Of a DNA stretch of 64,000 nucleotides, positions 58,923 to 64,000 are shown one piece after another. The first letter of the stretch is position 1, and each line of letters starts with the position of its first letter. The DNA comes from Pseudomonadota bacterium. GTDB lineage: Bacteria > Pseudomonadota > Alphaproteobacteria > Rhizobiales > Rhizobiaceae. The DNA lies in NCBI GenBank assembly GCA_020161665.1, contig JAIUPA010000004.1:54704-118703 (forward strand), written 5' to 3'. Both the position numbers and the translations under genes were made by a program. Below the pieces are notes generated by a model, which saw only the letters and a list, made by a program, of their open reading frames with translations, was not told the DNA's origin and did not search any database.

Positions 58923-60191
58923 TTACTTCAGCCAATCGGGAATGGAATCCAGCCCGATCAATTCCTCATAGGTGCGACGCGGACGCACCACATGGAACTC
59001 GCCACCCTTGACCAGCACTTCCGGGATCAGAAGGCGGGAATTATAGGTGTTGGACATGACCGCGCCATAGGCCCCGGCGGAGCTTGCATAGAGCAGGTCG
59101 CCGGGTTCCGGGCGGGCCATTTCGCGGTCGAGGCCGATGTAGTCGCCGGTTTCGCAAACCGGGCCGACAATATCCGCCTTGATGCGTTCGCGCTCGCCTT
59201 CCGGCTTGTTCACCGGGCCAATCTCATGCCAGGCTTCGTAAAGCGTCGGGCGGATGAGGTCGTTCATGGCGGCATCAACGATGACGAAGTTCTTCTTCTC
59301 GCCATCCTTCACGAAGAGCACTTCGGTGACCAGCACACCGGCATTGCCGACGATCAGGCGGCCCGGCTCGCAGACGATGCGGCAATTCAGCCCCTTCAAC
59401 TGCTTCAGAACCGTTTCTGCATAGGCGTCCGGCAGCGGCGGCGGGTTGTTGTCGATCTTGTAGGGAATGCCAAGGCCGCCGCCGATATCGACATGCTCGA
59501 TGGTGTGACCATCGGCGCGCAGCGTTTCCACCAGTTCGCGTAAGAGGGCGAAGGCGTCTTCGAAGGGCTGCAGATCGGTGATCTGGCTGCCGATATGCAT
59601 ATCGATGCCGGTCACTTCGATACCGGGCATGGCTGCGGCGCGGGCATAGACCTCCCGGGCGCGCTCGAAGGTAATGCCGAACTTGTTTTCCTTCTTGCCG
59701 GTCGAAATCTTGGCGTGGGTGCGGGCATCGACATCCGGGTTGATGCGCAGCGAGACCGGCGCACGCTTGCCAGCCTTGACGGCGCGGGCGTTCAAGACTT
59801 CCAGCTCCGGCTCGGACTCGACGTTGAAGCAGTAAATGCCAGCCTCAAGTGCGAAATCCATCTCGCGCGGGGTCTTGCCGACGCCCGAGAACATGATGCG
59901 GCTGGCCGGGACACCGGCGGCGAGGCCGCGGCGCAATTCACCTTCCGAGACCACATCGAGGCCAGCCCCCATGCGGGCGAGCGTCTTCAAAACAGCCTGG
60001 TTGGAATTGGCCTTCAGCGCGTAGCAGATCAGCGTATCGACGCCCTTGAAGGCATCGGAAAAGACGCGGTAATGGCGCTCGATGGTGGCCGAGGAATAGA
60101 TGTAAAAGGGTGTGCCCACGGCGCTTGCGATCTTCGGCACCGGCACACCTTCGGCGTAGAGAACGCCGTCGCGATATTCAAAATGGTTCAC
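58923..60191 (-). CDS. lysA: Diaminopimelate decarboxylase
   Basis: This PLP enzyme makes L-lysine from meso-diaminopimelate. It is 422 residues from a GTG start at 60191. The PLP Lys is Lys60 (YALKANSN), with GVGKTPREM, HIGSQ, EPGRL and the active-site Cys region VCETGDYIGLDR. It is preceded by the small lipoprotein gene lptM, 18 bp upstream on the same strand. Confidence 0.97.
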   Translation of the reverse strand: MNHFEYRDGVLYAEGVPVPKIASAVGTPFYIYSSATIERHYRVFSDAFKGVDTLICYALKANSNQAVLKTLARMGAGLDVVSEGELRRGLAAGVPASRIMFSGVGKTPREMDFALEAGIYCFNVESEPELEVLNARAVKAGKRAPVSLRINPDVDARTHAKISTGKKENKFGITFERAREVYARAAAMPGIEVTGIDMHIGSQITDLQPFEDAFALLRELVETLRADGHTIEHVDIGGGLGIPYKIDNNPPPLPDAYAETVLKQLKGLNCRIVCEPGRLIVGNAGVLVTEVLFVKDGEKKNFVIVDAAMNDLIRPTLYEAWHEIGPVNKPEGERERIKADIVGPVCETGDYIGLDREMARPEPGDLLYASSAGAYGAVMSNTYNSRLLIPEVLVKGGEFHVVRPRRTYEELIGLDSIPDWLK

Positions 60192-60209
60192 GGCTTCCGT
60201 CCTGTCGGA

Positions 60210-60404
60210 TCAGAGAAGGGGATCAAGAACAAAGGGGCGGTCCTTGACCGGCGGGTTCGAATCCACGCCGCGTTTGTTCAGCTTCTCTACCGGCGTTGAA
60301 GGCACGTCGAGATCGCCTTTACGACCGCAGCCGGACAGCGCAAGGCTGACGGCGGCGAAAAGGCCAAGAGAAAGAATAAGCGGGCGAAGCGGTCTCGAAG
60401 ACAT
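60210..60404 (-). CDS. lptM: LptM (YifL)-type small lipoprotein
   Basis: This 64-residue lipoprotein has a signal peptide with lipobox L23-S24-G25-C26 and a start of the mature part CGRKGDLDVP, the LptM/YifL hallmark. LptM helps the LptD/E translocon mature in E. coli. The ATG at 60404 with AGGGAC upstream replaces a longer in-frame start. It is directly upstream of lysA in one operon. Confidence 0.85.
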   Translation of the reverse strand: MSSRPLRPLILSLGLFAAVSLALSGCGRKGDLDVPSTPVEKLNKRGVDSNPPVKDRPFVLDPLL

Positions 60405-60477
60405 GGGGTCCCTGTCCGGCGTCTGGCACGATGCCTTGCGGCACCTTGCGGTTTCAACTGTCTCGTGCTTGGTCATA

Positions 60478-60508
60478 AACAAAAACGGGGCGCTTGTGCA
60501 CCCCGTTT
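60478..60508 (-). terminator. Terminator downstream of argH
   Basis: On the minus strand AAACGGGG (60508-60501) pairs with CCCCGTTT (60490-60483) over a loop TGCACAAGCG, then continues into a T-run. It lies between argH and lptM, so lptM-lysA must be transcribed separately from about 60405-60477. Confidence 0.75.
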
Positions 60509-60560
60509 CTCTTGATCGATGCTTCCGAAATATTGATCAAAGGTGGCTGCGCCAGCATGA

Positions 60561-61964
60561 TCAAAGGTGGCCGCGCCACCAGGCAATCTGCTTCTTCACC
60601 TCTGCCGGGGCTGTGCCGCCAAAGCTCTTGCGGCTGGCAACCGAGGCTTCAACGGTCAGAACGTCATAGACGGCCTTGGTGATGCCGGGGTGAATGCCCT
60701 GCAATTCGGCCAGCGAAAGCTCGGCCAGATCACAGGCCTTGCTTTCAGCCAGCGCCACAGCGCGGCCCGTCACATGGTGGGCATCGCGGAAGGGCAGGCC
60801 CAGTTCGCGCACCAGCCAGTCGGCCAGATCGGTGGCGGTCGAGTAACCGGAACCGGCCGCGGCCTTCATGCGGTCGGCGCGGATCGTCACGTCGCGCACC
60901 ATGCCGGTCATGGCGGCAATCGCCAGTTCAAGGCTTTCAGCGGCGTCGAAGACCTGTTCCTTGTCTTCCTGCATATCCTTGGAATAGGCGAGCGGCAGGC
61001 CCTTCATGACGGTCAGAAGCGCAATCAGCGAGCCGTTGATGCGGCCGGTCTTGGCGCGCACCAGTTCGGCGGCATCCGGGTTCTTCTTCTGCGGCATGAT
61101 GGACGAGCCGGTGGAGAAGGCATCCGACAGGCGGATGAAGCCGAACTGCGGCGTCGACCAGATGACGATTTCCTCGGCCAGACGCGACAGATGCGTGGCG
61201 CAGATGGAGGCCATGGACAGGAATTCTAGCGCGAAATCGCGGTCCGAGACGGAATCGATCGAGTTGCGGGTCGGTTCGCGGAAGCCGAGCGCGCGGGCCG
61301 TCATATGGCGGTCGGTCGGGTAGCCGGTTCCGGCCAGCGCAGCAGCCCCCAGCGGGCATTCATCCAGATGCTCGATGGCGTGGCGCGCGCGCAGGCGGTC
61401 GCGGCCAAACATTTCGACATAGGCCATGCAATGATGACCGAAGGTGACGGGCTGGGCCGTCTGCAGATGCGTGAAGCCCGGCATCACCGTATTGGCATGT
61501 TCCTCGGCGCGGTCGAGAAAGGCCTCGATCAGATCGGTCAGCGCGCGCTCGGTCTTGATCAGCTCTTCCTTGACCCACAGGCGGAAATCGACGGCCACCT
61601 GGTCGTTGCGCGAGCGGGCGGTGTGAAGGCGGCCAGCGGCCGGGCCGATCATCGTGGCCAGACGGGCCTCGATGTTCATGTGGATGTCTTCAAGCTGGCG
61701 GGAGAATTCGAAATTGCCGCTTTCGATCTCGATGCGGATCGCCTCAAGGCCGGTCACGATCTTCTCACGATCGTCTGAAGTGATGATTCCCTTCTCGGCG
61801 AGCATGGTGGCATGTGCTATGGAGCCACGGATGTCCTGATCGAAAAGCTTCTTGTCGAAACCAATGGAGGCATTTATCTCCTCCATGATCGCGTCCGGGC
61901 CGGAAGCGAAACGACCGCCCCACATCTGGTTTGAGGAATTGCTGTCCTTGGTTCCGTCGGCCAT
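60561..61964 (-). CDS. argH: Argininosuccinate lyase
   Basis: This is the last step of arginine biosynthesis. It is 467 residues. The superfamily signature [12 protein letters not shown] is intact, as are [13 protein letters not shown] and [15 protein letters not shown]. The start is the ATG at 61964, only 24 bp from the divergent thioredoxin start codon. An internal ATG at 61925 is less likely. Confidence 0.97.
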   Translation of the reverse strand: MADGTKDSNSSNQMWGGRFASGPDAIMEEINASIGFDKKLFDQDIRGSIAHATMLAEKGIITSDDREKIVTGLEAIRIEIESGNFEFSRQLEDIHMNIEARLATMIGPAAGRLHTARSRNDQVAVDFRLWVKEELIKTERALTDLIEAFLDRAEEHANTVMPGFTHLQTAQPVTFGHHCMAYVEMFGRDRLRARHAIEHLDECPLGAAALAGTGYPTDRHMTARALGFREPTRNSIDSVSDRDFALEFLSMASICATHLSRLAEEIVIWSTPQFGFIRLSDAFSTGSSIMPQKKNPDAAELVRAKTGRINGSLIALLTVMKGLPLAYSKDMQEDKEQVFDAAESLELAIAAMTGMVRDVTIRADRMKAAAGSGYSTATDLADWLVRELGLPFRDAHHVTGRAVALAESKACDLAELSLAELQGIHPGITKAVYDVLTVEASVASRKSFGGTAPAEVKKQIAWWRGHL

Positions 61965-61988
61965 GAGTGCTTGATCCTGGAGAATGAC

Positions 61989-62657
61989 ATGACGAAGAAA
62001 AGGCCGCTCGGTCTTCCCTCCGCAAAGCTTGTGATGATTGCCGCGCTGGCCGGGCTATCGGCAGGCGCCGTTGCGGTATACGTGAAGCGCATGGGGTCTG
62101 GCAACACGGATGCGCCGGTTGAGGTCGCTTCGCAGGCCTGTCCGGCGGCAAAAGCCAAGGTCGAGGCGCTGAAGCCCCTGATCAAGGGCGAGGTGGCCGC
62201 GCTGGTGCCCGCCGACGAACCGCGCTCCATTGCCCTTTCCTTCAAGGGGCGCGATGGCAAGGAGACGAGCCTTGCCGATTTCAAGGGCAAGACGGTACTC
62301 GTCAATCTCTGGGCGACGTGGTGCGTGCCCTGCCGCAAGGAAATGCCCGCGCTCGACGCGCTCCAGAAGGAGAAGGGCGGACCTGCCTTTGACGTGGTGG
62401 CCGTCAATATCGATGCCGGGACGGATGAAAAGCCGCTGAAATTTTACGAGGAAACGGCGCTTTCGAGCCTCGCCTTCTATCGCGATGCCTCGATGGGCGT
62501 CTTCAATACGGCGAAGAAGGAAGGGTTGGCGCTGGGTTTGCCCGCCACCATGCTGTTTGATGCCGAGGGCTGCCTGATCGCCTCGATGAACGGACCGGCG
62601 GAATGGGCCGGTGCTGACGCCAAGGCGTTGATCGACGGGGCTGTGAAGCTGAAGTGA
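61989..62657 (+). CDS. TlpA-family thioredoxin
   Basis: This 222-residue membrane-anchored thioredoxin has a hydrophobic segment at about 14-31 and a redox-active WCVPC motif at Trp111-Cys115 ([16 protein letters not shown]). It is the TlpA/ResA type, involved in cytochrome oxidase or cytochrome c maturation. The ATG at 61989 has GGAG 7 bp upstream. It is divergent from argH, an arrangement seen in rhizobia. Confidence 0.92.
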   Translation: MTKKRPLGLPSAKLVMIAALAGLSAGAVAVYVKRMGSGNTDAPVEVASQACPAAKAKVEALKPLIKGEVAALVPADEPRSIALSFKGRDGKETSLADFKGKTVLVNLWATWCVPCRKEMPALDALQKEKGGPAFDVVAVNIDAGTDEKPLKFYEETALSSLAFYRDASMGVFNTAKKEGLALGLPATMLFDAEGCLIASMNGPAEWAGADAKALIDGAVKLK

Positions 62658-62707
62658 GCAGGGGGGGACGCAGGAAAAGCGTTCTCTCTGGCCTGCGGTC
62701 CTTCCCT

Positions 62708-62825
62708 CCTTCTCCCCGTGGGGGAGAAGGTCGCGGCAGCGGGATGAGGGGGCTGTTTAACGAAACCTTTGCGAAATCCCCCTCATCCGACCCTTCGGGC
62801 CACCTTCTCCCCGTGGGGGAGAAGG
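62708..62825. repeat. Two inverted copies of a palindromic repeat
   Basis: A 23 bp palindrome CCTTCTCCCCGTGGGGGAG + AAGG occurs at 62708-62730 and again at 62803-62825. The flanks GGGATGAGGGGG (62740-62751) and CCCCCTCATCC (62778-62788) are inverted. This is the inverted pair of a widespread rhizobial intergenic element. Confidence 0.6.
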
Positions 62826-62840
62826 AAGGGGGTGCAGTCC

Positions 62841-63719
62841 TTAGCGGGTCGGGACCGGGGTCTCGCCGCGATAATCGTAGAAGCCGCGGCCAGCCTTGCG
62901 ACCAAGCCAGCCAGCCTCGACATATTTGACCAGAAGCGGGCAGGGGCGATACTTGGAATCGGCCAGACCGTCATGCAGTACCTGCATGATCGACAGGCAG
63001 GTGTCGAGGCCAATGAAGTCGGCGAGCTGCAACGGGCCCATCGGGTGGTTCGCGCCAAGCTTCATGGCGGTATCAATCGCATCGACGCTGCCGACGCCTT
63101 CATACAGCGTATAGATCGCCTCGTTGATCATCGGCAGGAGAATACGGTTGACGATGAAGGCCGGGAAGTCTTCGGCGACCGTCACCACCTTGTCGAGCGA
63201 GGCGGCAAAGGCGCGGGCGGTTTCGAAGGTCTTTTCGCCGGTGGCAATGCCGCGCACCAGTTCCACGAGCTTCATGACCGGAACCGGGTTCATGAAGTGG
63301 ATGCCGATGAAGTTCTCCGGGCGATCGGTGGCCGAGGCCAGACGCGTGATGGAGAGCGATGATGTGTTGGTGGCGAGGATCGCAGCTGGGTTCAGGATCG
63401 GGCAAAGCTCGGCAAAAATTTGCCGCTTCACCGATTCATTTTCCGTTGCGGCCTCGATCACGATGTCCATCGGAGCCAGTTCGGCAATGATGGCGGTGCC
63501 GGAGATGAGCGAAAGGGCAGCCTTGCGCTGGTCTTCGGTGATCTTCTCGCCGGTGACCTGGCGGGCCAGATTGCCGTTGATCGTGGCCAGACCCTTGGCG
63601 AGCCGCTCCGGCGACAGATCGTAAAGCGTTACGGTATACCCGGCCAGTGCCGCTACGTGGGCAATGCCGCAGCCCATCTGCCCGGCGCCGATGACGCCCA
63701 CGTTCTTCAACACGCTCAT
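62841..63719 (-). CDS. 3-hydroxybutyryl-CoA dehydrogenase
   Basis: This NAD-dependent enzyme interconverts acetoacetyl-CoA and 3-hydroxybutyryl-CoA. It is 292 residues. The NAD motif GVIGAGQMGCGIA is near 8-20, with EAATENESVK, FIGIHFMNPVPVMKLVE and RILLPMINEAI. It is downstream of etfA on the same strand, 58 bp away, in line with short-chain acyl-CoA metabolism. Confidence 0.96.
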   Translation of the reverse strand: MSVLKNVGVIGAGQMGCGIAHVAALAGYTVTLYDLSPERLAKGLATINGNLARQVTGEKITEDQRKAALSLISGTAIIAELAPMDIVIEAATENESVKRQIFAELCPILNPAAILATNTSSLSITRLASATDRPENFIGIHFMNPVPVMKLVELVRGIATGEKTFETARAFAASLDKVVTVAEDFPAFIVNRILLPMINEAIYTLYEGVGSVDAIDTAMKLGANHPMGPLQLADFIGLDTCLSIMQVLHDGLADSKYRPCPLLVKYVEAGWLGRKAGRGFYDYRGETPVPTR

Positions 63720-63777
63720 GATGCTTCTCCCAGCGTTTCAGAACCGGGGCGAAGGTTCGCCCCGGTCTGTCGATTGA

Positions 63778-64000
63778 TTATAGAGCTTTCTGCAATTCGG
63801 GCAGGGCTTCGAAGATGTCAGCGACGAGGCCGAAGTCGGCGACCTGGAAGATCGGGGCCTCCTCGTCCTTGTTGATGGCGACGATGACCTTACTGTCCTT
63901 CATGCCCGCCAGATGCTGGATCGCACCGGAGATGCCGCAGGCGATGTAAAGATCAGGCGCGACCACCTTGCCCGTCTGGCCCACCTGCCAGTCGTTCGGC
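63778..64000 (-). CDS. etfA: Electron transfer flavoprotein alpha subunit, C-terminal part (5' end outside window)
   Basis: The frame is open to the window edge and reads [20 protein letters not shown], then [39 protein letters not shown]. This is the FAD-binding C-terminal domain of ETF alpha, which passes electrons from acyl-CoA dehydrogenases to ETF:quinone oxidoreductase. The start and the ETF beta gene are outside the window. A short gap leads to the 3-hydroxybutyryl-CoA dehydrogenase gene. Confidence 0.95.
   Translation of the reverse strand, partial: PNDWQVGQTGKVVAPDLYIACGISGAIQHLAGMKDSKVIVAINKDEEAPIFQVADFGLVADIFEALPELQKAL

Overview
The window is a 64 kb piece of an alphaproteobacterial chromosome, order Hyphomicrobiales (Rhizobiales). 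The gene order sdhAB / omp19-like / zapE / mdh-sucCDAB-lpdA / xerC / priA / atpHAGDC, the separate F1 operon without F0 genes, the cobST pair and the protein sequences (mdh, atpH) read as Rhizobiaceae or Brucellaceae. I cannot fix the genus. Gene density is very high, with short intergenic gaps and many 1-8 bp start/stop overlaps. The DNA is GC-rich throughout, and almost all long antisense frames are shadows of the real genes.

Layout: 1-14 kb holds the end of the succinate dehydrogenase operon, an Omp19-like lipoprotein, ZapE, and a full TCA block (mdh, sucC, sucD, sucA, sucB, a MAPEG gene, lpdA), then a cytochrome b561. 14-20.5 kb has a DUF2867 protein, a TraB/GumN protein, XerC, an OLD/RecF-like ATPase and PriA. 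21-26 kb is the F1 ATP synthase operon, followed by tRNA-Arg(CCU). 26-38 kb has an M20 amidohydrolase, a DD-carboxypeptidase coupled to a histidine-rich COG0523 GTPase, TusA overlapping a YafK-type L,D-transpeptidase-fold lipoprotein, AccA, XerD, the aroK-aroB-CBS protein operon, BolA and a J-protein. 38-50 kb has CobS/CobT, a phytase-like esterase, a queuosine-precursor transporter, L28, DUF3108, an EamA exporter, cupin, GloB, a methyltransferase, HisC, TyrC and DUF2125. 50-64 kb has ChaC, a TIGR02302 protein, an orphan receiver protein, Hpt, an unknown membrane protein, FtsE/FtsX, YdcF, PlsC, LysA with the LptM lipoprotein, ArgH, a TlpA thioredoxin, 3-hydroxybutyryl-CoA dehydrogenase and the end of EtfA.

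Functionally it is core metabolism (TCA cycle, oxidative phosphorylation, aromatic, histidine, lysine and arginine biosynthesis, fatty acid initiation) mixed with envelope and cell-division genes. I see no prophage, insertion sequence, CRISPR array or recognisable defence island. The observations I rate highest are regulatory or architectural. One is a small pseudoknot-capable leader that would cover the ribosome site and start codon of the queuosine-precursor transporter (preQ1-I-like). Another is a perfect 16 bp palindrome upstream of mdh-sucCD. A third is a CBS/CorC protein after aroB that appears to have lost its DUF21 membrane domain. A fourth is a strong terminator-like hairpin between atpD and atpC.
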